Shown: positions 34,758 through 44,668, numbered from the stretch's first letter. The stretch is 64,000 nt of DNA from Nostoc sp. ATCC 53789 (GCF_009873495.1 NZ_CP046703.1:6873501-6937500); one strand, 5' to 3'. Program-made: numbers and translations. Notes: generated by a model not told the origin, from the sequence alone.

Positions 34758-35846
34758 TTAGTCATTACTCGTTGTATCTTGCCATCTCTCACGCTTGGGC
34801 TTGCTCTCTACATCGCGCGATCGCGCTTCTTGCCAAGTCCCCCACATTAGAGATTGCTGCCTTTCAACATGGTTAATAAACTGCATGATTGACTGATCTG
34901 CTTTGATTGGAGTTTTCAAATCAAACTTAATTGTTTGGACAATCTTGATGTCACCCATGAGAAAAAATTTACCTGCAATCTTAGTTAGCCATAACACAAC
35001 TCGATTGGATAACCAACCAAAAAATCCTTTACGTTTCTTAGTAATTAACAGGATTTGACCTTCAGCTTTTCCACCTTCATGGAGGCGAACTGCAAACATT
35101 GTGTGGACATGGAAGAAATCGGGGCCAAGTGTCACAATGCCAATGCTACCGTACCAATAGCAAATACTGTAAGTTATGGCATTTTTGTAGAAAAGACGGA
35201 TGAGTTTAATGAAAGATGAATTCTCTTTAATGTTTGTAGTGTTACTGAAGATAATTGCATTTTCGTTCAGTTCCTGTCTTTCAAAAATAATTTCTATTGG
35301 CAGTTTGTGGACTGTATTGATATGTTGAGTATCAATCGCATTAATCATCACAACATTGGGGTGACAGTTCATCACAAAGTGAGAATGGATAGCGATATCA
35401 CACTCTTTTTGTTCTAATTCGGGAATAAAAGGTAGAGGTTGTTGTGGTATTTCTCCAGTCCAAACCCAAATCATGCCGTACTTTTCAGCAGTGGGCCAAC
35501 TTTGTAACTTTAGGGAAGGCGGCGTATCTAAACATGGGATATCAATACACATCCCTTCAGCATCAAATTTCCAGTGATGGAAGAAACAACGGAGTGCATT
35601 ACCCTCAACTTTGCCTTCAGCAAGATGAGCGCCCATGTGGGGACAGTAGGCATCAAAGGTAGTTACTCTTCTGTCCTTACCACGGTAAATCACTAGTTCT
35701 CTGCCCAAAATCGTGACAGGTTTTACTTCACCCACCCGCAGATTTCGAGAGGGTATTACCCAATACCATCCTTCAATAAAACGTTCTGGATTATTGAAAG
35801 TTTTAGGTTTACGGGTTGAGCTAGAAGTCTGCGAGTTGAGATTCAT
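34758..35846 (-). CDS. Rieske [2Fe-2S] non-haem iron oxygenase
   Basis: Ring-hydroxylating-type oxygenase alpha subunit, 362 residues. The Rieske cluster ligands are Cys68-x-His70 and Cys87-x2-His90 (CPHMGAH ... CFFHHW). The mononuclear iron site is Asp172-x2-His175-x4-His180 (DTQHINTVH). It is soluble over most of its length with two short hydrophobic stretches near 280-300, so membrane association is possible, as in PaO-like enzymes. The substrate cannot be assigned; no ferredoxin or reductase is adjacent. The promoter lies in the 350-nt gap shared with the divergent MerR gene. Confidence 0.9.
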   Translation of the reverse strand: MNLNSQTSSSTRKPKTFNNPERFIEGWYWVIPSRNLRVGEVKPVTILGRELVIYRGKDRRVTTFDAYCPHMGAHLAEGKVEGNALRCFFHHWKFDAEGMCIDIPCLDTPPSLKLQSWPTAEKYGMIWVWTGEIPQQPLPFIPELEQKECDIAIHSHFVMNCHPNVVMINAIDTQHINTVHKLPIEIIFERQELNENAIIFSNTTNIKENSSFIKLIRLFYKNAITYSICYWYGSIGIVTLGPDFFHVHTMFAVRLHEGGKAEGQILLITKKRKGFFGWLSNRVVLWLTKIAGKFFLMGDIKIVQTIKFDLKTPIKADQSIMQFINHVERQQSLMWGTWQEARSRDVESKPKRERWQDTTSND

Positions 35847-36196
35847 TTTTATGGTTTCACTTGAGGTGAAGCAGTTGATCTAGAAGTAACATGCGAACTA
35901 AAAAAAAACAGTTACTTTCAGTACTATGAGAAATAGTCACTCAACAAATAGATAAAATTTGAGGCGTAAAATATTGAGTAAATTAGATTAAAAATGTTAA
36001 AATTATACTAATTAATTATTAGATAGTATCAGCCAACATCTATTCATAATAGATATCGGAAAAATCAAAACTTAGTAATATCTCTAATTAAATAAAAATT
36101 TCAACTACTGATACCAAGATTTGGCTAAACTCTCATCTGAATTAATAAATTAGTATAAATATGTAATAATAATTACAATATTTGGGAAAATCTGCC
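35847..36196. promoter_or_regulatory. Divergent promoter region between the Rieske gene and the MerR gene
   Basis: 350 nt, very AT-rich, with no repeat of the heptamer type and no ORF. A regulatory link between MerR and the oxygenase is plausible from position, but no clear palindromic MerR site in a 19-20 bp promoter spacer was found by eye. Confidence 0.35.
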
Positions 36197-36622
36197 GTGT
36201 TAACTCAGGAGACAAAACTGCTTTTAATTGGTCAGGTAACAGATATAAGCGGAATTCCTATCAGGACAATTCGCTATTACGAGAGTTTAGGTTTAATCAA
36301 ATCATCAAGACGAACAGAGGGAGGCTTCCGTCAGTTTTCAATGGATGTGCTGACTCGTCTAGCGTTCATTAAAAGGGCACAAAATCTTGGTCTGAGCTTA
36401 GAGGAGATTGGAAATATTCTTCAGGTCTATGACCAAGGACAAGCTCCCTGTGGTGAAATCAAAGAAAAGCTCCAGGACAAGCTTTTGCAAATTGATCGCC
36501 AAATCGATCAGTTGTTAACTTTGCGATCTGAAATAAAGGGATTACTTTCAGGCTGGAAGAATATCGGCGACCAGTATGAAGATACAATTTGTCCCATTAT
36601 TCAAAATATCCCTCAGTGCTGA
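36197..36622 (+). CDS. MerR family regulator, metal-sensor type
   Basis: A 141-residue regulator. The N-terminal winged helix includes IGQVTDISGIPIRTIRYYES and GGFRQF, typical of MerR. A long dimerisation helix follows (about 80-115), with Cys in APCGEIKEKL at the start of the helix and a second Cys in the C-terminal loop ICPIIQN, as in Zn/Cd/Pb/Co-responsive MerR proteins (ZntR, CadR type); the protein ends in QC. The start is uncertain: GTG 36197 is chosen; TTG 36182 adds five residues. It may control the P-type ATPase at 31449 or its own neighbours. Confidence 0.88.
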   Translation: MLTQETKLLLIGQVTDISGIPIRTIRYYESLGLIKSSRRTEGGFRQFSMDVLTRLAFIKRAQNLGLSLEEIGNILQVYDQGQAPCGEIKEKLQDKLLQIDRQIDQLLTLRSEIKGLLSGWKNIGDQYEDTICPIIQNIPQC

Positions 36623-36663
36623 GAAACAGAAAAGAAGACAGAGGAGGCAGCAGGAGCAAACTT

Positions 36664-37344
36664 ATGACAGCACATATCCTTTTGGTGGAAGATGAAGTCA
36701 AACTAGCACGATTTGTCGAATTAGAGCTAAGTAGCGAAGGATACCGAGTAAGTGTAGCTCATGATGGGATTGCTGGTCTTACCCTAGCGCGAGACTCATC
36801 GCCAGATTTAGCGATTCTGGATTGGATGTTACCAGGTTTAACAGGTTTAGAAATTTGTCGGCGTTTGCGAGCAACAGGTAGTACAGTACCAGTAATTTTA
36901 TTGACAGCAAAAGATGAAGTGAGCGATCGCGTCGCCGGATTAGATGCAGGAGCCGATGATTATGTAGTTAAGCCCTTCAGCATTGAGGAATTACTAGCTA
37001 GAATTCGCGCCCATCTGCGTCGCACGCAAGAAACAACCGAAGATTTGCTGCAATTTGAAGATTTAAGCTTAAATCGCCGTACCCGTGAAGTTTTTCGAGA
37101 AAAACGAAGCATTGAGTTAACAGCAAAAGAGTTTGACTTATTAGAATATCTCCTCTCACATCCCCGTCAGGTGTTTACTAGAGATCAAATTTTAGAGAAA
37201 GTTTGGGGTTACGATTTCATGGGTGATTCTAATATTATTGAAGTATATATTCGTTATCTGCGACTCAAATTGGAAGAGAATAATGAAAAGCGTTTGATTC
37301 ATACAGTCCGTGGTGTAGGCTATGCACTACGGGAACAATCATAA
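36664..37344 (+). CDS. OmpR/PhoB family response regulator
   Basis: Two-component transcription factor of 226 residues from ATG 36664, with GGAGCAAACTT just upstream. The receiver domain (2-115) has the acidic pair VEDE, phospho-acceptor Asp in LAILDWMLPG, Thr in LLTAKDE and Lys in VVKPF. The C-terminal winged helix (about 130-225) has ELTAKEFDLLEYLLSHP and HTVRGVGYAL. An open frame extends upstream to 36589 but overlaps merR and lacks a ribosome-binding site. It lies 41 nt after merR on the same strand; no histidine kinase is adjacent, so it is an orphan regulator. Confidence 0.93.
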   Translation: MTAHILLVEDEVKLARFVELELSSEGYRVSVAHDGIAGLTLARDSSPDLAILDWMLPGLTGLEICRRLRATGSTVPVILLTAKDEVSDRVAGLDAGADDYVVKPFSIEELLARIRAHLRRTQETTEDLLQFEDLSLNRRTREVFREKRSIELTAKEFDLLEYLLSHPRQVFTRDQILEKVWGYDFMGDSNIIEVYIRYLRLKLEENNEKRLIHTVRGVGYALREQS

Positions 37345-37394
37345 TGGCTTGGTGATTTCGACAAAAAGCAAAACTTGAAAGAAAAAAGAGGATT

Positions 37395-37607
37395 ATGAAT
37401 AAAAAATGGGCTGTTAAACGGCTAACAGTAAATCTCACCGCTGAGGAAATGAAGAAACTTGAACACTACTGTGCTTTGACAGGAAGACCAGCAACAGACG
37501 TAATTCGAGAATTACTCCGATCTCTTGAGGTTGACAATACTAAAAACTCTGAAATGGCAACAGCAGACTCAAAAACAACAGTTGGCAGTGGCTTAAAATC
37601 ACAGTAA
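37395..37607 (+). CDS. Small ribbon-helix-helix (CopG-like) protein
   Basis: 70 residues. KRLTVNLTAEEMKKLEHYCA followed by GRPATDVIRELLRSL has the beta-strand, helix, helix pattern of ribbon-helix-helix DNA-binding proteins. The C-terminal 20 residues are polar and disordered. It follows the response regulator by 50 nt on the same strand and may be in the same transcript. No toxin partner is adjacent, so an antitoxin role is not supported. AAAGAGGATT lies just before ATG, giving a weak ribosome-binding site. Confidence 0.75.
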   Translation: MNKKWAVKRLTVNLTAEEMKKLEHYCALTGRPATDVIRELLRSLEVDNTKNSEMATADSKTTVGSGLKSQ

Positions 37608-37701
37608 CTATTCACCAGAATATCTCGCCAAATCTCAAAAATCTGCCAGCTATCTTGAATTACCAATAGGGCTCAAGGAAATACTTCTCGGTTAAAGGGA
37701 A

Positions 37702-37734
37702 AAGGGTAAGGGTTTAAATTCATCCCTTACCCTT
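37702..37734 (+). terminator. Hairpin after the MerR-RR-RHH cluster
   Basis: A perfect 11-bp stem (AAGGGTAAGGG / CCCTTACCCTT) with an 11-nt loop, about 95 nt after the last stop. It may be a terminator or another dispersed repeat. Confidence 0.5.
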
Positions 37735-38005
37735 GTACCCTTAAACTTTTCCTAGAACACACTCTTAATGGTGCGGCATGGCTAGTTATCAAACCCAATA
37801 CTGCTCGGGTTTTGGATTTTAAACTGAAATTTGGTTTGGGGAAAAGGTTACTGGGTTTGGATTAAAGGTTTTTCTTTCCCCTTTGCCATTCCCCTTTTCT
37901 CCTTAACCGACAAGTATTGAGGGCAATCTGGGTTTATCAGAAAAATGGGTTTAAAACCCCGTGTTTACTTCGGCTACGCTCAGTAACCATCCAGCACGGC
38001 TTTAA

Positions 38006-38088
38006 AGTAATGAGTAAGGAGTAATGAGTAATGAGTGGATGAAAAATGGGTATTTACTCATTACTTATTACTTATTACTCATTACTCC
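38006..38088. repeat. Inverted tandem repeat of AGTAATG-type heptamers
   Basis: AGTAATGAGTAAGGAGTAAT units (38006-38036) face complementary ACTCATTACTTATTACTTAT units (38056-38088) across a 19-nt centre. The repeat is in the 823-nt gap 37608-38430, which holds no supported gene; short frames at 38024 and 38046 run through repeat sequence. Confidence 0.8.
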
Positions 38089-38430
38089 AGAATCATCGTG
38101 CGTTCACGGCGGTGAGGATGTCAATCTCGTTGCTGCTAGATGGATCATTGAGCGGTCAAGTCGCTTCTCTACGAGACCTCTTGCTAGCTTGCTTCTATCT
38201 AAGAGTACGCTTCCAATTAAAAATTATTAACTAAAAATTGCAAGACGCTCTTGCAAAAAATACTAATTTAGACAGTCAAGGGGCAGGTATATAAAATTAA
38301 TGCCTTTTTCCTTTGCCATGTCTTAACAAGCATATATTTTGGGCATCATAATTCCAAGCTGAATAGATGAGCTAGCAGCCAGAAAACTCTTTGGCAGCAA
38401 GTTTTTTATTTACAACTATAGTATTGACCT

Positions 38431-39660
38431 ATGGCAGATAATTTTATACTTTATTTCTTTATTTCTCCACATAGTTCGTACACAGGGTTGATTTGGAGAT
38501 GCCTACAGATTCAATTGGGAGTAATCTGTAGCGTCGGTATTTGGACATTATCAGAAGCTAAGTTACAAGCAGCCCAAGCACATCAGACCTGGAAATCACC
38601 TTCAGAATTGATTGAGGGAGTCAGCAAAGTAAATCCTGAGCCAACACCTATTTTGATGGCGGCCCCCGAAAACTTCAATCCTGATTTGCAATTACGGCCA
38701 GCGCTACCCGAACCCCCGCATAATTCTAGTCCACCAAAAACTTCCACCGAACCAAGAACGCCGGATGCAGTTTTGGAAAGCATTCATACGGACTATCGCT
38801 ATGACACAGATAACTTTGGCCAAACCAATTTCTTTTTTGAACCAACGGTTCAGTTTGGATTGAGTAATGGCAATAAAATATTTGTGAAAACAGGTTTTAA
38901 CTTATTTGAACAACGCGGTGTTGAATCAATTACGAATTTTCCCTTGCAAGTTGGATGGCAAGGAAAAATTGGTCAAGTGACTCTGCAAACAGCAGCCGGA
39001 GTCGATGTCTTCAATCGTTTACCTACAGCTATCAATCTCAATGCTAAGGTGGAGGCTTCCATTTCGCCACCGCAAGTTTCGTCATCAGGTCGATTGCTAT
39101 CGGTAGTAGTACTATCAGGTAATTTAGAACAAGGCCCTTATAAATCGAATGCCCGAACTTTAGAAAATCAAATTACTGCTTGGCGATTTGGGCCTGATTT
39201 ATACTGGCAAATTGACAGTAACACCAGCTTGTTTTCATCATTGCGTTTGGGTAGTTACAACGATGGTAATTCCGAGGTGCAGTCATTTAGTCGGCTAGAA
39301 CGCAAGTTCGGACAGTTTTCTCTGGCAGCTAACTTATTCAATTTGAGTTTCGATCGCGATTTAGAACGCACAAGTGGCTATTTTTCCCCACCAGATTTTC
39401 TAGTTTACAACGCTGAGGTGGCTTGGGAAGGAGATATTGTTAATTTTTTACGCTGTCGCCTCGCTGCCAACTTAGGACAGCAGCGACTTAAAGGAGAATT
39501 TGATAACGCCAATACCTATCAAACGCGCTGTACGGTAAAGGTTTCACCAAATATAGAGGCAGACCTTGGCTATAGCTTTAGTAATGTTCGCAATCAAGAA
39601 ACTGGGGGAAGTGCTTACGGTGGTAATTCCTTGACAGGACAGTTGCGGGTCAAATTTTAG
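38431..39660 (+). CDS. Putative outer-membrane beta-barrel protein
   Basis: 409 residues, family not certain. The N-terminal 50 residues include a hydrophobic stretch (LIWRCLQIQLGVICSVGIWTL) that fits an atypical signal. A Pro/Ser/Thr-rich segment covers residues 75-115. The rest consists of alternating hydrophobic/polar strands (FFFEPTVQFGLSN, NKIFVKTGFNLF, TSLFSSLRLGSYND, TRCTVKVSPNIEADLGYSF) and ends in LTGQLRVKF, a C-terminal Phe as in outer-membrane barrels. It resembles cellulose/TPR export barrels in style, but no homologue is named. It is 22 nt upstream of the giant kinase gene and probably co-transcribed with it. Confidence 0.7.
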   Translation: MADNFILYFFISPHSSYTGLIWRCLQIQLGVICSVGIWTLSEAKLQAAQAHQTWKSPSELIEGVSKVNPEPTPILMAAPENFNPDLQLRPALPEPPHNSSPPKTSTEPRTPDAVLESIHTDYRYDTDNFGQTNFFFEPTVQFGLSNGNKIFVKTGFNLFEQRGVESITNFPLQVGWQGKIGQVTLQTAAGVDVFNRLPTAINLNAKVEASISPPQVSSSGRLLSVVVLSGNLEQGPYKSNARTLENQITAWRFGPDLYWQIDSNTSLFSSLRLGSYNDGNSEVQSFSRLERKFGQFSLAANLFNLSFDRDLERTSGYFSPPDFLVYNAEVAWEGDIVNFLRCRLAANLGQQRLKGEFDNANTYQTRCTVKVSPNIEADLGYSFSNVRNQETGGSAYGGNSLTGQLRVKF

Positions 39661-39682
39661 TAGTCACTGATAAGGCTGAAGA

Positions 39683-42600
39683 ATGAAAGCACCATTACCT
39701 GATAACGAAATACAGCGAATCGAATCTCTTTTGGAGTATAAGATCCTCGATACTCGTTCGGAAGCTGCCTTTGACGATCTCACCCATTTAGCCTCATATA
39801 TTTGTGGCACTCCTATTGCCTTAATCAGTTTAATTGATAGCGATCGCCAGTGGTTCAAATCCAAAGTTGGAATGGAAGCCCCAGAAACACCGCGAGATTT
39901 GGCATTCTGCGCCCATGCTATTATGCAACCGGAAGTTTTTGTTGTGCCTGATGCCACACAAGACGAAAGGTTTGCGACAAACCCGCTAGTCACTTCTGAC
40001 CCGGATATTCGATTTTATGCTGGTGTACCGTTAACTAACCCTGAAGGATATGCACTAGGAACACTTTGTGTAATTGACCGTGTACCAAGAAAGCTCTCTC
40101 CAGAACAAGTTGAAGCATTGCGAATTATCGGTCGCCAGGTAATCAAGCAATTAGAAATGCGGCGTAACTTAGCAAGTTTGGTATTGGTCACTCATACACG
40201 CAAACAGGCACACAAGAGACGCAAACAATTTTTTAAAACAGTAGCCGGAGGGTTTGGGTTAGCATCGGCAATTTTAGTTTTGATTGGCGTGATTTCTTAT
40301 CAAAATACACGCATATTGATTGATGCTAGTAATCAGGTACAAAAAACCCAAGATAAAATCAATAAGCTAGAAGAATTACTGTCCGAGATGAAGGATGCTG
40401 AGACTGGACAACGCGGTTATATCCTGACTGGACAAGAAAGTTATCTGGAACCTTATCAAGCAGTAGTTGTAAACATCGATCAAAAAATTGTAGAACTGAA
40501 GGATTTAATCGCAGATCAACCTAGCCAACAAAAGCAGTTTGCCGCCCTTGAATCTCTAATAGCTGCAAAATTTGCCATACTCAAGCAGACTATATACCTG
40601 CGTCAAAATCAGGGATTCGAGGCAGCGTTGCAGGTAATCCAGACAAATCATGGGAAATATATTATGGATGATATTCGCAAGGTCATCCATGAGATCGAAA
40701 ATGAGGATAAAAGGTTGCTTCAACAGCAGTCACAAGCGGCAAAAGCCAGTGCAAACAACACAGTTTTGACACTTGCGATCGCTATTTGCCTAAGTTTTAT
40801 CACTCTGGCTATAGTCTACTACTTCATTTATCGTGAGGTAAAAGAACGTAAATTAACAGAGGAAACGCTAAACCAAGAACGCAACTTTATTTCAGCAGTT
40901 CTTGATACAGCTAGCGCCTTGGTAATAGTTCTGGATACACAAGGGCAGATCGTTCGCTTCAATCAAGCTTGTGAACAAACAACTGGTTACTCATTCGATG
41001 AGGTGAGAGGAAGGCATTTCTGGAACCTATTTCTCATTCCTGAACAGGTAGAACCAGTTAAAGCAGTTTTTGAACAGTTGCGAACTGGTGAAGCGCCCAA
41101 AGAATATGAAAATTATTGGGTAGCAAAGGATGGCAGTCTGCGGCTGATTTCATGGGCTAATGCTATTTTGAAAGATGATGAGGGTTGCGTTGAATACATT
41201 GTTGCTACAGGTATTGATATTAGCGATGTCTACGACGAGCTTCGTTTACGCAAACGAGCAGAACAGCACCTCAAAGCCCAGTACTCTACAACGCGCGTCT
41301 TAGCAGAGTCAACTACAATCAGTGAAGCTATGCCCCAAATCCTGCAAGGAATCTGCGAGAGTTTGGAATGGGATCTAAGTGAAATTTGGATGGTAAATCA
41401 GCGAGCGAATCTACTAAGTTTACTGAATTCATGGTATAAAATGTCTTCAGGAATGCAAGAATTTGAGATCCTTAGTCAGCAGACCACCTTTGCATCAGGA
41501 ATTGGCCTGCCTGGTCGTGTTTGGGACAGTGCTGAACCTGTTTGGATTGTTGATGTAGTTAAAGACAAAGATTTCATCCGCTCTCAAATCGCTGTCCAAG
41601 CAGAACTGCACGGAGCTTTTGGTTTTCCGATCCATAGTGGTAAAAACATCCTTGGTGTCATTACCTGCTTTAGCCATGAAATCCAGCAACCTGACCAAGA
41701 TTTGGCAAAAGTCATGAATTCTATTGGTGAGCAAGTAGGGCAGTTTATTGAGCGCAAGCAGGCAGAAGAAGAACTCCAACGCCAAAATTTGCGATCGCAA
41801 CTATTTACTGAAATCACCCTTAAGATTCGTCAGTCTTTGAAAATCCAAGAAATTCTCCAAGTCAGTGTTACGGAGGTACAAAAAATTCTCCATAGCGATC
41901 GAGTTTTGATTTATCAACCTTTGACAGATGGATCTGGAAGCACTGTAGTTGAGGCAGTAGTTTCTGGCTGGCTGACAATTAAAGAGAAAAAGCTCACTGA
42001 TTCTTATTTTCAAGCGGAATATACACAACAGTACTATCTACAGCAATATCGTCAAAAACGGAATCTAGAGCTTGCTGACTTAGATATAGTGGAAATTCAA
42101 AAAAGGCACATAGAATTACTGCAACAATTTGGGGTCAAATCCAATTTAGTCATACCCATTCTTGTCAAAGAAGAACTCTGCGGTTTGCTAATTGTCCATC
42201 AGTGTGGCAGTTCCCGTCAGTGGTCTAGCTTTGAAACTCATCTTTTACGACAAATAGCCGATCAAGTAGGTATTGCCTTAGCCCAAGCCCAAATGTTATA
42301 TGCAGAAACTCAACAGCGAAGAGAACTTGAAGTTGCTCGTCATCAAGCTGAATTAGCTTCTAAAACCAAAAGTGCCTTTTTAGCAAACATGAGTCATGAA
42401 ATTCGGACTCCGATGAATGCTGTGTTGGGGATGACAGGCTTAATGTTAGAAACTCCCCTAAACTCAGAGCAACAGGATTTTATCGAAACTATTCGCATTA
42501 GTGGAGATGCTCTTTTAAGCCTCATCAACGAAATTTTGGATTTGTCCAAACTTGAGGCTGGGGAAATGGCACTAGAAACTCTAGATTTTGACTTATCTAC

Positions 42601-44359
42601 TTGTCTAGAAGAAGTGTTGGAATTATTAGCTCCCTCAGCCCATAATAAAGGATTAGAAATTGCAGCGTTAATCTATCCCAACGTTCCCACCCAACTCCAA
42701 GGCGATGCTGGCCGCCTGCGGCAAATTCTGATGAACCTGATCAGCAATGCGATCAAGTTCACCAGCAATGGAGAGGTAGTAGTCAGAGCAGAATTGCGAA
42801 GGCTTTCCTCTACTACAGCCACCATTTATTTTGCCATCACAGATACCGGTCTTGGCATTACCTCTGAAGACCAATGCAAACTCTTTACCCCATTTACCCA
42901 AGTAGATGCTTCCACCACCCGCAAGTATGGCGGCACAGGTTTGGGATTAGCCATCTGCAAGCAACTGGTAAGCTTGATGGGAGGAGAAATTGGCGTAGAA
43001 AGTCGGTTGGGCAAAGGATCTAAATTTTGGTTTGAAGTAACTCTTGCCCAGCAACTTCACCCTATTTCCTCAGAAAGCGATCGCGAACTTTTGACTAATC
43101 GGCGCTTGTTAGTGGTGGATGACAATGCTACTAATCGCAAAATTATCCATCATCAAGCTACCCGTTGGGGAATGTTAGTAGATCAGGCTGCTTCGGCTAC
43201 TATTGCCCTCAAAGCTATTGAGGAGGCTGCCAAGCAAAAAAATCTCTATGACATTGCTGTGATTGATATGCAGATGCCAGAAATAGATGGCATGACCTTG
43301 GGAGAGCAAATTAAAGCAAATTCAGCGATCGCTGGGCTACCTTTGATTATGCTTACCTCTACTAATCAACGCTATGAAATCCAACGAGCGCTAAAAATAG
43401 GATTTGCGGCTTATTTGGTCAAACCTGTTAAGCCATCCCGACTCCTCGATACCATCATGACTATCTTAGGAACGCAGATAAAGGAGGAGACAGAAGTCAG
43501 AAGTCAAGAGTTAAAACTAAAAGATTACGAAAACAACAGCAACGATCATTCTCCTAGCTCCCGCCTCCTGGCTCGTGACTTCCACAAATTAAGAATTCTC
43601 TTAGCTGAAGATAATCTGGTGAATCAGAAAGTTGCTTTGAAGCAACTCCAAAGCCTAGGTTATAGCGCAGATGTTGCTGGTAATGGGAAAGAAGTTTTGC
43701 AGCTATTAGAAAAAATCCCCTACGATTTAATTTTGATGGATTGCCAAATGCCTGTTCTCGATGGTTTAGAAACTACAAAAGAAATTCATCGTTGGCAAGA
43801 AAGCAGCTTTGTCAATAGTCGTCGCCCTGTAGTAATTGCGATGACAGCTAATGCGATGAAAGAAGATCAACAGATGTGTATAAATGCAGGAATGGACGAT
43901 TATCTCAGCAAGCCAGTAATCAAAGAGAAATTAGCGGCGGCGCTACAGCGTTGGGGAAGTGTGATATTCCAGGCAAAAGAAATATATGTTTTAGAGCAGA
44001 AAGTTTCTACAACAGATATAGGTTCAGTTGACCTCCCAATTGATTGGGAACGCTTGCATCAGCTCTCGGAAAACAACTCAGAATTTGAATTAGAACTACT
44101 GGAAATATTTGTTGAAGATATGCAACCTCGTTTAGAGATCATTAAAATAGCGATCGCAGATAGTGACTATGAGCAACTAGCGCTCCAAACTCATCAAATT
44201 AAAGGTGCTAGTGCCAATATTGGAGCTATAACCATGCATTTAGCAGCACAAAAATTAGAACAATTAGCTCACAATCAAGAACGTCGAGGTACTACTCACT
44301 TAATCTCAGAGTTAGAAGAGTTTGTTAAATGTATCCAAGAGTTTTTAATCACGAGATAA
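39683..44359 (+). CDS. Hybrid sensor histidine kinase GAF-CHASE3-PAS-GAF-GAF-HisKA-HATPase-REC-REC-HPt
   Basis: A 1558-residue multistep phosphorelay protein. Domains in order: GAF (25-160), transmembrane segment (about 188-208), CHASE3 (210-355, MKDAETGQRGYILTGQESYL), transmembrane segment (362-384), PAS (397-510), GAF (535-690), GAF (705-870), HisKA with His905 in MSHEIRTPMN, HATPase (about 945-1070), REC1 (1134-1260, Asp in VIDMQMP), REC2 (1306-1430, Asp in LMDCQMP), HPt (1455-1558) with His1504 in THQIKGASANIGA. The linker between the two REC domains (43481-43583) is encoded by intergenic-type repeat DNA. It follows a beta-barrel gene by 22 nt. Input signal unknown; the GAF domains lack an obvious bilin Cys. 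Confidence 0.93.
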   Translation: MKAPLPDNEIQRIESLLEYKILDTRSEAAFDDLTHLASYICGTPIALISLIDSDRQWFKSKVGMEAPETPRDLAFCAHAIMQPEVFVVPDATQDERFATNPLVTSDPDIRFYAGVPLTNPEGYALGTLCVIDRVPRKLSPEQVEALRIIGRQVIKQLEMRRNLASLVLVTHTRKQAHKRRKQFFKTVAGGFGLASAILVLIGVISYQNTRILIDASNQVQKTQDKINKLEELLSEMKDAETGQRGYILTGQESYLEPYQAVVVNIDQKIVELKDLIADQPSQQKQFAALESLIAAKFAILKQTIYLRQNQGFEAALQVIQTNHGKYIMDDIRKVIHEIENEDKRLLQQQSQAAKASANNTVLTLAIAICLSFITLAIVYYFIYREVKERKLTEETLNQERNFISAVLDTASALVIVLDTQGQIVRFNQACEQTTGYSFDEVRGRHFWNLFLIPEQVEPVKAVFEQLRTGEAPKEYENYWVAKDGSLRLISWANAILKDDEGCVEYIVATGIDISDVYDELRLRKRAEQHLKAQYSTTRVLAESTTISEAMPQILQGICESLEWDLSEIWMVNQRANLLSLLNSWYKMSSGMQEFEILSQQTTFASGIGLPGRVWDSAEPVWIVDVVKDKDFIRSQIAVQAELHGAFGFPIHSGKNILGVITCFSHEIQQPDQDLAKVMNSIGEQVGQFIERKQAEEELQRQNLRSQLFTEITLKIRQSLKIQEILQVSVTEVQKILHSDRVLIYQPLTDGSGSTVVEAVVSGWLTIKEKKLTDSYFQAEYTQQYYLQQYRQKRNLELADLDIVEIQKRHIELLQQFGVKSNLVIPILVKEELCGLLIVHQCGSSRQWSSFETHLLRQIADQVGIALAQAQMLYAETQQRRELEVARHQAELASKTKSAFLANMSHEIRTPMNAVLGMTGLMLETPLNSEQQDFIETIRISGDALLSLINEILDLSKLEAGEMALETLDFDLSTCLEEVLELLAPSAHNKGLEIAALIYPNVPTQLQGDAGRLRQILMNLISNAIKFTSNGEVVVRAELRRLSSTTATIYFAITDTGLGITSEDQCKLFTPFTQVDASTTRKYGGTGLGLAICKQLVSLMGGEIGVESRLGKGSKFWFEVTLAQQLHPISSESDRELLTNRRLLVVDDNATNRKIIHHQATRWGMLVDQAASATIALKAIEEAAKQKNLYDIAVIDMQMPEIDGMTLGEQIKANSAIAGLPLIMLTSTNQRYEIQRALKIGFAAYLVKPVKPSRLLDTIMTILGTQIKEETEVRSQELKLKDYENNSNDHSPSSRLLARDFHKLRILLAEDNLVNQKVALKQLQSLGYSADVAGNGKEVLQLLEKIPYDLILMDCQMPVLDGLETTKEIHRWQESSFVNSRRPVVIAMTANAMKEDQQMCINAGMDDYLSKPVIKEKLAAALQRWGSVIFQAKEIYVLEQKVSTTDIGSVDLPIDWERLHQLSENNSEFELELLEIFVEDMQPRLEIIKIAIADSDYEQLALQTHQIKGASANIGAITMHLAAQKLEQLAHNQERRGTTHLISELEEFVKCIQEFLITR

Positions 44360-44668
44360 GGAAGCGGCCGTAAATAATTCTTGTTGGGATAAGGCAATAG
44401 GCAATAGCTATAAGGGTTTTACTCTAGCTAGTTATTATTTATATAGTTGATTTGATTGTGCTAAGTTACTTATTTTTGGTGGTAAAAATACCACGTAAAT
44501 TTGAATATTTAATTTTTTAACGGCGACCAAATCGAATTGATAACTATCTGCATTCATTGGTGGGGATGCTTGTAAAAGTTGGTAAAATATTGAGTCTCGC
44601 TGCATGAAGCACTTTAGATTTTTTTGCTTCTAGCTAATAATTAAGCTAGCAAATCTCAGATAAGATGA
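44360..44668. other. Gap between two kinase-cluster genes, no gene seen
   Basis: 309 nt, AT-rich, between the giant kinase stop and the stop of the minus-strand anti-sigma gene. No strong terminator or repeat stands out. Confidence 0.3.

Noticed and set aside
36589..36663. Upstream extension of the OmpR-type regulator frame
   Set aside because: Overlaps merR; the ATG at 36664 has a ribosome-binding site and gives the standard receiver N-terminus.
38006..38088. Repeats with regular spacing, considered as a CRISPR array
   Set aside because: Units are 7 nt in direct tandem with no unique spacers, and the two halves are inverted; this is the heptamer repeat type, and no cas genes are present.
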